NCBI GenBank assembly: GCA_009377575.1
Contig: WHTU01000039.1
Span: forward strand, 1-32,486
Source: Nitrososphaeraceae archaeon
GTDB taxonomy: Archaea; Thermoproteota; Nitrososphaeria; Nitrososphaerales; Nitrososphaeraceae
DNA: 32,486 bases
Direction: 5' to 3'
Both the position numbers and the translations under genes were made by a program. The stretch's first letter is position 1. Each line of letters begins with the position of its first letter. Positions 17,588-24,842 of the stretch are shown piece after piece. A model generated the notes under the pieces. The model worked only from the letters and a program-made list of their open reading frames with translations, had not been told where the DNA came from and made no database searches.

Positions 17588-17728
17588 CTTTCAAACCCCA
17601 GGCCTTTATCTACAGATGAAATCAAAGAATTGAATGTTCAGAAACAACGTCTGACCATTCACAAAACATTGGAACTGCAACAAAGGATAATAGAAGGGGG
17701 CGGGATTTCTTTATTCCAATCATTTTGA
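17588..17728 (+). pseudogene. Startless fragment, possibly from a regulator protein
   Basis: Following a TGA, 46 codons read RPLSTDEIKELNVQKQRLTI and HKTLELQQRIIEGG, an amphipathic helix pair resembling the N-terminal LSxEEIxxLxxQRxRL segment found in STAND-type regulators. It ends at TGA 17726, exactly where a minus-strand membrane-protein fragment begins, so this is probably a recombination joint between two broken genes. Confidence 0.4.
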
Positions 17729-17729
17729 C

Positions 17730-17963
17730 TGCGGTTCTAACTGTATTTAAGAACATATTATAAACGTAACCATAAAAAGGATCGTACTCGATTCCTAATT
17801 GCGTCAGTAGATTCAAGTGTTCCAAATATGGAATTATATATAGGCTTGCAAAATAGACGAGGGGAATGCTTACAATGATCCAATACTTTATCTTTGATTT
17901 TGAAGCATAATGTCTTGTCAAAAATAAAGTAGCTATCCATAAAGTTACAAATGATACGATCCC
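17730..17963 (-). pseudogene. Fragment of a multi-pass membrane protein
   Basis: On the minus strand an open stretch follows TAG (17964-17966). It reads GIVSFVTLWIATLFLTRHYA, KIKYWIIVSIPLVYFASLYI, and GYVYNMFLNTVRTAV, that is three hydrophobic segments with a charged loop. No start codon precedes it except a TTG after the first helix, and coding character ends near 17730. It is the middle of a larger membrane protein whose ends are lost. The family is unrecognised, though the RHYASKSKIKYWI loop looks conserved-type. Confidence 0.5.
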
Positions 17964-18065
17964 CTAGTTGATGAGTTTAAGAAACACCTAGAGAATCTTG
18001 TTGCCTGATAGTAGATGCATCATTCTAATAGACTAAAAGCCAAAAACATCACTTTACCCCAGCTC

Positions 18066-18072
18066 TTATATA
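18066..18072 (+). promoter_or_regulatory. TATA box for the 67-aa protein gene
   Basis: TTATATA is centred 31 bases before the ATG at 18100, giving a very short or absent 5' leader. Confidence 0.5.
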
Positions 18073-18099
18073 CGTAAACTCAAATAAGCATATTTTAGA

Positions 18100-18303
18100 A
18101 TGAGCTGGCAAACAGATTTAACAACAGGAATACAGGAGTATTTTAGAAAATTTGAAGATGCAGATAAGCATGTAGAAGAGATAAATATTATGAGAAGACC
18201 TCGAGTTAAGAAGGAATACGATGAAGCTCTTAAAAAGCTAGCAGAAGCAAAGGAAGCCGTTTCAGCTTTTGTAGGTGTTTATGATGACGAATCTAGAAAA
18301 TGA
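18100..18303 (+). CDS. Small helical protein (67 aa)
   Basis: The product begins MSWQTDLTTGIQEYFRKFED, is highly charged and helical (DADKHVEEINIMRR; EYDEALKKLAEAKEAVSAFV) and ends in an acidic/basic tail. A good TATA box and clean ATG make it a credible gene although no family is recognised. It stands alone between the remnant zone and the metal-resistance operon. Confidence 0.55.
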   Translation: MSWQTDLTTGIQEYFRKFEDADKHVEEINIMRRPRVKKEYDEALKKLAEAKEAVSAFVGVYDDESRK

Positions 18304-18335
18304 TACCAATCTGACACAATAAAACTAGGCTTGAA

Positions 18336-18432
18336 AGCTCACCTTTTCTTTATGTAACTGAGTGATAACTATCAGTAAGTAAGCTAATCAATCAAGGAAT
18401 GTGTTTCATGTAAAGTCTTTCTTGAGATCTGA
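18336..18432 (+). repeat. Dispersed non-coding repeat, copy 1
   Basis: This 97-base stretch matches 28631-28729 in the same orientation at roughly 85 percent by hand alignment. The shared blocks at the two ends are AGCTCACCTTTTCTTTAT and TCTTTCTTGAGATCTGA, with TTTCATGT inside. Differences include small indels and no maintained frame, so it is non-coding. It lies 141 bases upstream of the ArsR gene. Confidence 0.8.
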
Positions 18433-18534
18433 TCTCCTCTGAAGGCACTTATACCACTTGGCTATTTTTAGACAAAAATAACAGCTATCAGAAAATATTA
18501 ATAAGCATCTATCATTTCATGTTTTATCGATCAG

Positions 18535-18551
18535 TTAAATATATATATTTT
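18535..18551 (+). promoter_or_regulatory. TATA box of the ArsR/metal ATPase operon
   Basis: TTAAATATATATATTTT is centred about 28 bases before the ATG at 18573. This supports that start over the ATG at 18519, which would lie upstream of the promoter. The metal sensor probably represses here. Confidence 0.6.
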
Positions 18552-18572
18552 CTTATCTCATTAACTAATTAT

Positions 18573-18941
18573 ATGTCTATTCAACTTCAAAGGCTTGAGC
18601 TTAAGGCAAAACTTTTCAGGGGATTTGGAGATGCAACCAGACTTTCTATCCTTGAATCTTTGCGTCACGGTGAAAAATCTTCTTCTCAACTAGTAAAGGA
18701 AATTAATCAAAGCCAACCTAATGTTTCTAATCACTTAGCTTGTCTATTAGATTGCGGCCTAGTAAAAAATAGAAGGCAGGGAAGGAACATTTTCTATAGC
18801 CTCAGAAATAAGAAGATTGCTAACATGTTGGAAGAGACAGATTCTATTTTGGCGGAGATAGCAAATGGTATCTACGCTTGTGTAAACTACAAGGAAGAAG
18901 TTTTTCATAGAAAGAGGAATCAATATGAAGGCAAAGGATGA
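18573..18941 (+). CDS. ArsR/SmtB-family metal sensor, CmtR-like
   Basis: Starting at 18573 the protein has 122 residues with the ArsR winged helix: FGDATRLSILESL (18-30), recognition helix QPNVSNHLACLLDCGLV (48-64) and wing KNRRQGRNIFYSL. Cys57 and Cys61 in the recognition-helix region plus Cys103 near the C-terminus match the positions of the Cd(II)/Pb(II) ligands known in mycobacterial CmtR (57, 61, 102). It should dissociate from DNA on binding soft metals. Its stop overlaps the start of the downstream P-type ATPase by 17 bases, which indicates one operon and self-regulation. The metal preference is by analogy; the TATA position decides the start. Confidence 0.85.
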   Translation: MSIQLQRLELKAKLFRGFGDATRLSILESLRHGEKSSSQLVKEINQSQPNVSNHLACLLDCGLVKNRRQGRNIFYSLRNKKIANMLEETDSILAEIANGIYACVNYKEEVFHRKRNQYEGKG

Positions 18942-21111
18942 ATTACCAGAACAAGAGAACCTAGAAACTAAAGAAAACAGCAATGATTGTTTGACTTCTT
19001 GTTCTATATCGCCAACATCAAAAAATGGATCTGAAGATGATGATGAGGAAAAGGAATATGAGTTAGATCCAGAAAAGCCCAAATTACTCATAGTATTGGG
19101 ACTTTCTTTGACACTGCCATTAGTTCTAATTGAGATATTCTATGAATATGGATCTAGCGTGTTAATCGACTATATCTTAATAGCTCTAGCATCTCCTGTC
19201 CAGCTCATTCTTGGAAGGCCATTTTATGTTAGATTCTATATGGGGTTGAGAAAGAAGAGAGTCTTTACCATTAGTACATTAGTTATATTGAGTACAACTG
19301 TTGCATACTCTTACAGCGTTATTGCCATTATAACGGGTCAAGATATAAGGTTTTTTGAAGCATCAGCATCTGTATTAACCATATTCACGATAGGCGAATA
19401 CCTAGAGAGTAGAGTATTGCGGACTACTTCTGAATCAATTAAAAAATTGCTCACTTTAAAGCCCAAAAGAGCGGTAGTAATCAGAAAGGGAATTATCAAT
19501 GGGAAAGAGGAAGAAGAACAGGAAGTGACAATTAATGCTGATGAGATTGTGGTTGGAGATATTGTCGTTGTCAAACCTGGAGAAACTATTGCAACAGATG
19601 GAATAGTAATCGCTGGAGAATCGTCCGTAGACGAATCTATGATTACAGGAGAATCAATACCGGTAGACAAGGAAATTGGTATTAAGGTCATAGGCGGCAC
19701 AGTAAATAAGAATGGTTATCTAAAGTTTAGAGCGATTAATGTCGGAAGCCACACAGTGCTAGCAAATATTATTGAAATGGTAGGGAGAGCAAGAACTTCA
19801 AAGCCATCAATTCAGAGGATTGCGGATCGGGCAGCAAGATACTTTATACCTGTTGTAATTGGTATCGCACTTGCTTCTTCTTTTTACTGGTTGCTTGCAG
19901 CACAAGCCTCTGTTCAGTTTGTTGTAACTGTTTTCGCAACTGTTCTTGTAGTTTCCTGTCCTTGTGCATTAGGAATAGCTACTCCTATGGTAGTATCATT
20001 AGGAGTGGGAAAAGCAGCAAATAATGGAATACTTATAAAAGGTGGAGAATACCTTGAAAAGCTAGCAACCATAAACACAGTAGTTTTCGATAAGACGGGA
20101 ACTTTGACCAAAGGCAGACCTGAAGTTACAGATGTAATACCAAATGATGATGATGGTACTAATGCAGTATATAATAAATCCGATATTTTACAACTGGCGT
20201 ATTCGGCAGAAATTAAATCAGAACACCCTATAGCACAAGCTATTGTTCGCAAGGCATCTTCTGAGGATATTTCTCCATTTGAGGTTTCACAGTTCAATGC
20301 AATAACAGGACAGGGTGTTGCAGCAATATATCAAGGAAGAAAGAATATCTTTGTTGGCAGCCCAGGAAACAAAGCAAAAGAAAGTAGTGATAGTCGGCGA
20401 CAGCACTATTATCAGATCCCAGCACGGTTACAATCAAAAATCTCAGAGCTGGAATCAGAAGGTAAAACCGTAGTTGGTGTCTTTACTGAAGACAAACTAG
20501 CCGGAGTAATTGCAGTTGCGGATACGTTAAGAGATAATGCACGAAGTATAGTAGATGAACTCAAGAGATCCGGAAAGGAAGTTATATTAATGACTGGGGA
20601 TAATGAGCGAACTGCTGATGCTATTGCAAAAAAATTAGGAATAACCAGTGTCATGGCTCAGGTATTTCCTCAAACCAAAGCGCAAGAAATTATGAAGCTT
20701 CAAAATCAAAAAAGGAATGTTGCGATGGTTGGTGATGGTATCAATGATGCTCCAGCATTAACACAGGCTGAGGTAGGAATAGCTATGGGTTCAGGTACAG
20801 ATGTTGCCCAAGCCTCAGGTCATGTAATCCTTTTGAAAAGTGATCTACAAGATGTAGTCTATGCTTTCAAAGTAGGTGAATATTCTTTAAAGAAGATAAA
20901 ACAAAATTTAGCCATTTCATTTGCCTATAACTCAATAACAATACCAATTGCTGCTGGATTGCTCTATAGTCTTACAAATTCTCTTGTACTTACACCAGCA
21001 TTAGCAGCACTGGGTTGGATTGTAAGCGATTCAGCAGTCTTTGGGAATTCGCTATTAGTTAGAAGGTTTGCTGTGCATAAGCAGAACGTAATTGGAATAA
21101 ATAGAAGTTAA
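18925..21111 (+). CDS. P1B-type heavy-metal-exporting ATPase
   Basis: The 728-residue pump has TGES (241-244), the membrane CPC (345-347), DKTGT with the phosphorylated Asp389, SEHP (432-435), TGDN and GDGINDAP (603-610). It drives soft-metal ions out of the cytoplasm. YNx4P in helix 7 (668-674) is the copper-type signature, but helix 8 reads WIVSDS (698-703) instead of MxxSS, so the metal may not be Cu(I) alone. There is no N-terminal CxxC heavy-metal domain; only DCLTSC (21-26) ahead of an acidic stretch. A ribosome site GAGG lies just upstream of ATG 18925, inside the sensor gene. Pairing with a CmtR-like sensor favours Cd/Pb, so specificity is Cu, Cd or Pb. Confidence 0.9.
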   Translation: MKAKDELPEQENLETKENSNDCLTSCSISPTSKNGSEDDDEEKEYELDPEKPKLLIVLGLSLTLPLVLIEIFYEYGSSVLIDYILIALASPVQLILGRPFYVRFYMGLRKKRVFTISTLVILSTTVAYSYSVIAIITGQDIRFFEASASVLTIFTIGEYLESRVLRTTSESIKKLLTLKPKRAVVIRKGIINGKEEEEQEVTINADEIVVGDIVVVKPGETIATDGIVIAGESSVDESMITGESIPVDKEIGIKVIGGTVNKNGYLKFRAINVGSHTVLANIIEMVGRARTSKPSIQRIADRAARYFIPVVIGIALASSFYWLLAAQASVQFVVTVFATVLVVSCPCALGIATPMVVSLGVGKAANNGILIKGGEYLEKLATINTVVFDKTGTLTKGRPEVTDVIPNDDDGTNAVYNKSDILQLAYSAEIKSEHPIAQAIVRKASSEDISPFEVSQFNAITGQGVAAIYQGRKNIFVGSPGNKAKESSDSRRQHYYQIPARLQSKISELESEGKTVVGVFTEDKLAGVIAVADTLRDNARSIVDELKRSGKEVILMTGDNERTADAIAKKLGITSVMAQVFPQTKAQEIMKLQNQKRNVAMVGDGINDAPALTQAEVGIAMGSGTDVAQASGHVILLKSDLQDVVYAFKVGEYSLKKIKQNLAISFAYNSITIPIAAGLLYSLTNSLVLTPALAALGWIVSDSAVFGNSLLVRRFAVHKQNVIGINRS

Positions 21112-21122
21112 AAATATTTTTA
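21109..21122. terminator. AT palindrome between convergent genes
   Basis: TAAAAATATTTTTA is a perfect 14-base palindrome containing the stop codon of the ATPase gene. Only 16 bases separate the two convergent stops. Its T runs on both strands suit archaeal termination in both directions. Confidence 0.5.
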
Positions 21123-21127
21123 GTAGA

Positions 21128-21700
21128 TCATCGAACCTCTAATTTTATCTGCTCACCGTCTCTTAGGACATGATCTATGAAGCCTGTTAGTGGCTTACCA
21201 TTCACTGTCATTTTTACTGTTCTTCCATCAAGATTCAGCCCCCATATATTTAGAAATTCTCCTAAAGTATAATCCTTATTTACGGTCGATTCTACATGTA
21301 CTACACCGCTAGCATCGTGCGTATGTATAGGAGCCATAGCTGACATGTTCATTTCTGGCATTGACTGCATACCGAATTCATCTAGAGTATGATCTTTCCA
21401 GAGAGAGGGATCTATTCCGATTTGTGCTGGCACTGTTAATGATTTTTCTCCGACAAGAAGGCTAAGTTGAGGGTGAATATGCATTACTATAGGATTCATG
21501 CTTGTAGTCTCAGTTTGTGCCCTAATGATTTCTTCCTGACCAATACTTCCTATCACTACAATTACAGTTACAGAAAGTATCGCAACTATGCCATTATTGC
21601 ATGACGCATTTTTGGTGCAACTGAGATTCTCATGTTTGCTGATATTGATGTCATTAAAAGTTAAATCATGCCTCATAGAATCTTTAAACCATCTAGTCAT
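21128..21700 (-). CDS. Membrane-anchored Met/His-rich protein, probable metal binder
   Basis: The 190-residue protein has an N-terminal cytoplasmic stretch and one membrane segment (about 38-55). An extracytoplasmic part follows with MHIHP (73-77), a Met-rich run (FGMQSMPEMNMSAM, 109-122), IHTHD (125-129) and VVHVES (133-138), and a compact C-terminal domain (YTLGEFLNIWGL, VKMTVNGKPLTGF). Met and His clusters of this kind bind Cu(I)/Cu(II) in periplasmic copper proteins. Its end is convergent with the metal ATPase gene, which supports a role in metal handling. Met9 (21676) may be the true start, since TTTTTAATG lies about 27 bases before it. The family is not named; copper binding is inferred. 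Confidence 0.6.
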   Translation of the reverse strand: MTRWFKDSMRHDLTFNDINISKHENLSCTKNASCNNGIVAILSVTVIVVIGSIGQEEIIRAQTETTSMNPIVMHIHPQLSLLVGEKSLTVPAQIGIDPSLWKDHTLDEFGMQSMPEMNMSAMAPIHTHDASGVVHVESTVNKDYTLGEFLNIWGLNLDGRTVKMTVNGKPLTGFIDHVLRDGEQIKLEVR

Positions 21701-21823
21701 TAAAAAGCATCAGCTATTAAGTATCAGACAAATTTGTAAAAAGTTACCTTTCTCTATGATTATTTCTTGACCTTCTTACTTTTGTATAGTTGAAATTTAA
21801 GTTAAATCTTTCTGATGATCAAA

Positions 21824-22345
21824 TCAAATGAGCGGCAGAGTAAAACTGAATGTGACTCCCTTTCCATCGACATTCTTCTCAACCCAGATCCTGCCTCCAT
21901 GAGCTTCAACAATATTCTTTGAGATAAACAAGTCTAATCCGGTTCCTGAGGTAGATGATTTTGTAACAAATTTTCCGAATAATCTGGGTAATATTTCAGG
22001 ATCTATACCCTGTTCAGAGAGCCTTTGGAGCTTCTTCGCATTTCTAAGTATAGGATTTGCGTATTGCATACCATTTTCGGGATCCGCTGCTCAGAATAAC
22101 CTGTAATAGATTGTATAGACGTCATTAGTTCATGAGCTGCTATATTGATAAACTCTTTCTGCATATTTTCTTGAACCCTCAACTATTCATTTGCATTTGT
22201 TTGTATCCAGTTGTCTAGGTCTCTGTTGTTCAAATAGACTTGTATTAATGCTATCTTCGGTAAGACCTTGAAAAATAAAATACAATCCATATGAAAGTGA
22301 AACTATGAGAACTATGGAAATAACTTCTATCTCTTTTAGCAACAC
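21824..22345 (-). pseudogene. Decayed sensor histidine kinase with internal deletion
   Basis: The minus strand begins at GTG/TTG (22345/22342) with a membrane segment EVISIVLIVSLSYGLYFIF. It shifts frame, passes a stop, and shows EFINIAAHELMTSIQSI, a HisKA phospho-acceptor box (His codon 22134-22132) altered from the usual HELRTP. After another frameshift it reads PILRNAKKLQRLSEQGIDPE and ILPRLFGKFVTKSSTSGTGL to AHGGRIWVE and the end at 21824. The N-box half of the ATPase domain is missing, joined out between LSE and GIDPE. GTGLGL has become GTGLDL. It is non-functional. The start overlaps the end of the Cys-rich peptide gene, so the two formed an operon. Confidence 0.8.
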
Positions 22346-22482
22346 CCACCTCCTCTTCTTTCTTCACCTTCGAAACTGACTGAAGGACCACCACCTGCAC
22401 AACATGAGTCATCACAACATGGGTCATCTGTCAGAGCTACCTTTTCATTGATTTTTTCTTTTGTTTTTTGCAAATTAGCCAT
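22336..22482 (-). CDS. 48-aa peptide with three Cys-Cys pairs
   Basis: ATG 22482 to TAA 22336 encodes MANLQKTKEKINEKVALTDD, then PCCDDSCC (21-28), a Gly-rich stretch and a terminal GGGCC (44-48). Six cysteines lie in three adjacent pairs. A TATA box TTAAATA is centred 27 bases before the ATG, so the transcript should be leaderless and the gene is credible despite its size. The last codons overlap the histidine-kinase remnant start and contain its GGAGGTG ribosome site. With a soft-metal sensor and pump 1-4 kb away, metal or arsenite binding by vicinal thiols is the first guess. A modified peptide with a helical leader is another. No family is recognised. Confidence 0.6.
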   Translation of the reverse strand: MANLQKTKEKINEKVALTDDPCCDDSCCAGGGPSVSFEGEERRGGGCC

Positions 22483-22505
22483 CACTATATGTTTACTAAA
22501 GAAAC

Positions 22506-22512
22506 TATTTAA
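22506..22512 (-). promoter_or_regulatory. TATA box of the Cys-pair peptide gene
   Basis: TTAAATA on the minus strand is centred 27 bases upstream of ATG 22482, the canonical distance for a leaderless archaeal mRNA. Confidence 0.55.
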
Positions 22513-22573
22513 GTTAGCAAGAGAAGCCAGGTAAAGTAAGTGTAAAAATGGAAACTAAAGCAAGTTCAAAACA

Positions 22574-22738
22574 ATGGAGAAAGTTATCATTTCATTAAAA
22601 TCGGCACAGGACAAAGGAGATAATCCTTACTCAATAAATAAGACTAAATCAGTATATCATGATTCACTGGTTAGCTTTAGACTGGCTTTATGCTGTATGA
22701 GACATTCATCCAGTTCTTTTCTAATTCATCTGGATTAG
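22574..22738 (+). CDS. Possible 54-aa peptide or gene remnant
   Basis: ATG 22574 to TAG 22736 reads MEKVIISLKSAQDKGDNPYS and a hydrophobic Ser/Leu-rich end. The first half looks protein-like; the second half is poor. There is no ribosome site. It is probably a remnant, listed because it occupies the 300-base gap between the peptide and the next secreted protein. Confidence 0.2.
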   Translation: MEKVIISLKSAQDKGDNPYSINKTKSVYHDSLVSFRLALCCMRHSSSSFLIHLD

Positions 22739-22787
22739 AAGGTAACAGAATAGAAATAAATATTCGTGTTTGTCTTGACAAGCACTA

Positions 22788-22997
22788 ATGATCAACCACA
22801 AATTGTTTGGCGTGCTACTCCTGATAGGAGCAGTTGCGTCTTCTTCTGTCCTACTTGCCGCTTGGTCGCAGAATGCTAGTGCTTCCGCTTATGGTGCTGA
22901 TCTAGACGTAGAAGAAGCTGAAGAAGTGCTAGGAAATGCTACAACTACAAATAAGACAACCAGTATTAATATGACCGGCGCTAATTCAACCCGTTAG
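22788..22997 (+). CDS. Small secreted protein (69 aa)
   Basis: The N-terminus MINHKLFGVLLLIGAVASSS is a signal peptide or anchor, followed by a probable cleavage region (QNASASA). A short acidic stretch (DLDVEEAEEVLG) and an Asn/Thr-rich tail with NxT/NxS glycosylation sites come next. Small exported proteins of this style are frequent in Thaumarchaeota. No domain is identifiable. The next gene begins 371 bases downstream. Confidence 0.5.
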   Translation: MINHKLFGVLLLIGAVASSSVLLAAWSQNASASAYGADLDVEEAEEVLGNATTTNKTTSINMTGANSTR

Positions 22998-23368
22998 AGA
23001 CGACTATCCGACCTGTGGATAAAGAACCTTATCTTTTCTTTTATTACTTTAGTCAAAATATCAAATTAATTGTACACCTACCAATCTGTATTATTTACTA
23101 ATACCTTGCAGCTGGAGTAATTATTGGGCTTGCAATAAGCATTCATCTTAGACTTTCGGCTCTGGAATCAGAATGCAGGAAGAATTGGCTCACTCTGAAA
23201 ATGGAACGTCTGAAGTGATAGAGCATCAAGAAAATAGATGAACTATTTTGTCCAGCGGGCTGCAGCTATGACCCTCAGTTCAGAGTCAACAAAGATTCTT
23301 AGAAATCAACGGAAACTGAAACCTACAATATATCTGTAGGAAGCCAATATTAAATCGATCAAGATAAC
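22998..23368. other. Gene-free stretch with a short coding-like remnant
   Basis: A startless frame around 23106-23217 reads AAGVIIGLAISIHLRLSALE, resembling a membrane helix plus coiled coil. No complete gene was found. The immediate upstream region of the UPF0060 pair (after 23300) shows no strong TATA box. Confidence 0.3.
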
Positions 23369-23746
23369 ATGACTGATGCTGCAAAAGTAAGGAAGATACT
23401 ATATTCAATATTTTTCTTCGTCATTGCCGGTCTATGTGAAATTGGCGGAGGTTACCTAGTCTGGCTATGGCTTCGTGAAGACATGAGTTGGGTACTAGGT
23501 GCTGTAGGTGGATTTGTCCTATTTTTATATGGTATTGTACCAACTTTTCAACCATCTTATTTCCACAGAATATACGCAGCTTATGGAGGAGTCTTTATCG
23601 CTATGGCTTTATTGTGGGGATTAGTGTTTGAGCATGTTATTCCTGACTTTTATGATATTTTAGGAGCTACAATAGCAATCATTGGAATAGTCATAATATA
23701 TTATGTTCCTAGAAAGGGGGAGGAATCATTGTGGCAGAAACCATAA
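23369..23746 (+). CDS. UPF0060/YnfA-family membrane protein, first of a pair
   Basis: The 125-residue protein has four membrane helices and the family hallmarks AGLCEIGGGYLVWLWLRE (19-36), VPTFQPSYFHRIYAAYGGVF (57-76) and a final helix IGIVIIYYVPR. The family belongs to the small-multidrug-resistance fold; E. coli YnfA exports quaternary-ammonium-type drugs. This copy has a C-terminal tail (KGEESLWQKP) that overlaps the next gene by 16 bases. Close pairing of two divergent copies suggests an obligate heterodimer, as in EbrAB-type SMR pairs. Substrate unknown. Confidence 0.85.
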   Translation: MTDAAKVRKILYSIFFFVIAGLCEIGGGYLVWLWLREDMSWVLGAVGGFVLFLYGIVPTFQPSYFHRIYAAYGGVFIAMALLWGLVFEHVIPDFYDILGATIAIIGIVIIYYVPRKGEESLWQKP

Positions 23747-24090
23747 TCACTGATAACGCATTAATAAGCATATTTGCAAGTGTTGTATTGTTCTTTGTCG
23801 CAGCTCTTGCTGAAATCGGAGGTGGTTATCTTCTATGGAAATGGATACGTGAAAGAAAAGGAATCGTCTTTGGGGTAGTTGGTGGGATCATTCTATTCAT
23901 TTATGGTATTATTCCTACACTGCAACCTTCTAACTTTGGAAGGGTTTATGCTGCGTACGGTGGAATATTCATTCTATCTGCAATTATATGGGGAATTCTT
24001 GTAGATAAGAAGAACCCAGACAGATATGAAGTCATAGGATCGTTGACTGCCATTTTAGGTGCAATCATTATATTCTACGCTCCAAGATAA
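23731..24090 (+). CDS. UPF0060/YnfA-family membrane protein, second of a pair
   Basis: The 119-residue partner has the same four-helix layout: ALAEIGGGYLLWKWIRE (25-41), IPTLQPSNFGRVYAAYGGIF (61-80) and the end IIIFYAPR. The GTG start at 23731 follows GGGGGAGG by about 7 bases, inside the first gene, so the two are translated together. The loop residues differ in charge between the partners (REDMS in the first, RERKG here), in line with opposite membrane orientation. That reading of topology is inference from the positive-inside rule. Confidence 0.85.
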   Translation: MAETIITDNALISIFASVVLFFVAALAEIGGGYLLWKWIRERKGIVFGVVGGIILFIYGIIPTLQPSNFGRVYAAYGGIFILSAIIWGILVDKKNPDRYEVIGSLTAILGAIIIFYAPR

Positions 24091-24302
24091 TACACATTGA
24101 CTCTGCTATTAGGTAGAGAGTAGCAATATTTCCTCTATTTTCATCTCTTTCCATGTATTTTCGTCCAATCCCAAGCTGACTTCAAGTTGTACGCATCAGA
24201 GCTTAAAATTGTGTATTAACAGTAATGGTTGATTACACAAATAAGTACTGCTTTGATTTGAAGTTGTGTCGTCACAGTATTAGATATTGCCTAGACTTTC
24301 GT

Positions 24303-24842
24303 TCAGATATCTGATTTTTCGGGGTATTTCTGATCAGTCTTCATATTGTTAGCACTAAAATCCATAACACAACTTTGCACAATCCTCTTATGTATATAGT
24401 ACAATGCAAAAAATAGAATCGCTGCAGAAATTATTCTTAATGGAATCTGATAAATTGTAAGCAGATTAGAAGCAATGATACCAATACTACCAAATGTAGA
24501 TATCAAAAGGAAGCCTACAGATGAACAACTGCTACACACACCTGATATGATGCTCAATGATGATCCTGAAAATAATGACCCTCTACTAATCTTCAGCTTG
24601 GAATGCCTTATTACGTAAATATTCATGCTGACTAACATGCCTATCAGAATAGTAACTATTGTAGTCAAGATAAATCCTGTAATCGCATCTTCTGGTAGAT
24701 AAAAGATCCAAATTGGGTCAAAGAAGATAAGTTGGTCGAAGGCGTTAAAGAGTATCCAAAAAGGAATTGCTACCGCTGCAGCTATTAGTATGTACGTAGG
24801 TATCGAAAATACGACTTTCACTGATAACGGTAGTGAAATCAT
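24303..24842 (-). CDS. Four-helix membrane protein with CSSC, partner of the DsbA-like protein
   Basis: The 179-residue protein has four hydrophobic segments (about 8-34, 53-78, 95-125, 130-150). The third carries GVCSSCSSVGF (Cys103, Cys106), a CxxC at the membrane face. Its ATG overlaps the stop of the upstream DsbA-like gene by 4 bases (ATGA), so the two are translated together. The pairing of an exported thioredoxin-fold oxidase with a small CxxC membrane protein matches the logic of DsbA-DsbB/VKOR. The sequence is not recognisably DsbB or VKOR, so the redox-partner role is inference from context. Confidence 0.6.
   Translation of the reverse strand: MISLPLSVKVVFSIPTYILIAAAVAIPFWILFNAFDQLIFFDPIWIFYLPEDAITGFILTTIVTILIGMLVSMNIYVIRHSKLKISRGSLFSGSSLSIISGVCSSCSSVGFLLISTFGSIGIIASNLLTIYQIPLRIISAAILFFALYYIHKRIVQSCVMDFSANNMKTDQKYPEKSDI

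Noticed and set aside
18336-18432. C/D-box guide RNA in the dispersed repeat (CTGA and GTGATAA-like boxes)
   Set aside because: The box-like bases are not kept in the second copy (GTAACAA), and no proper C and D boxes pair at the ends.
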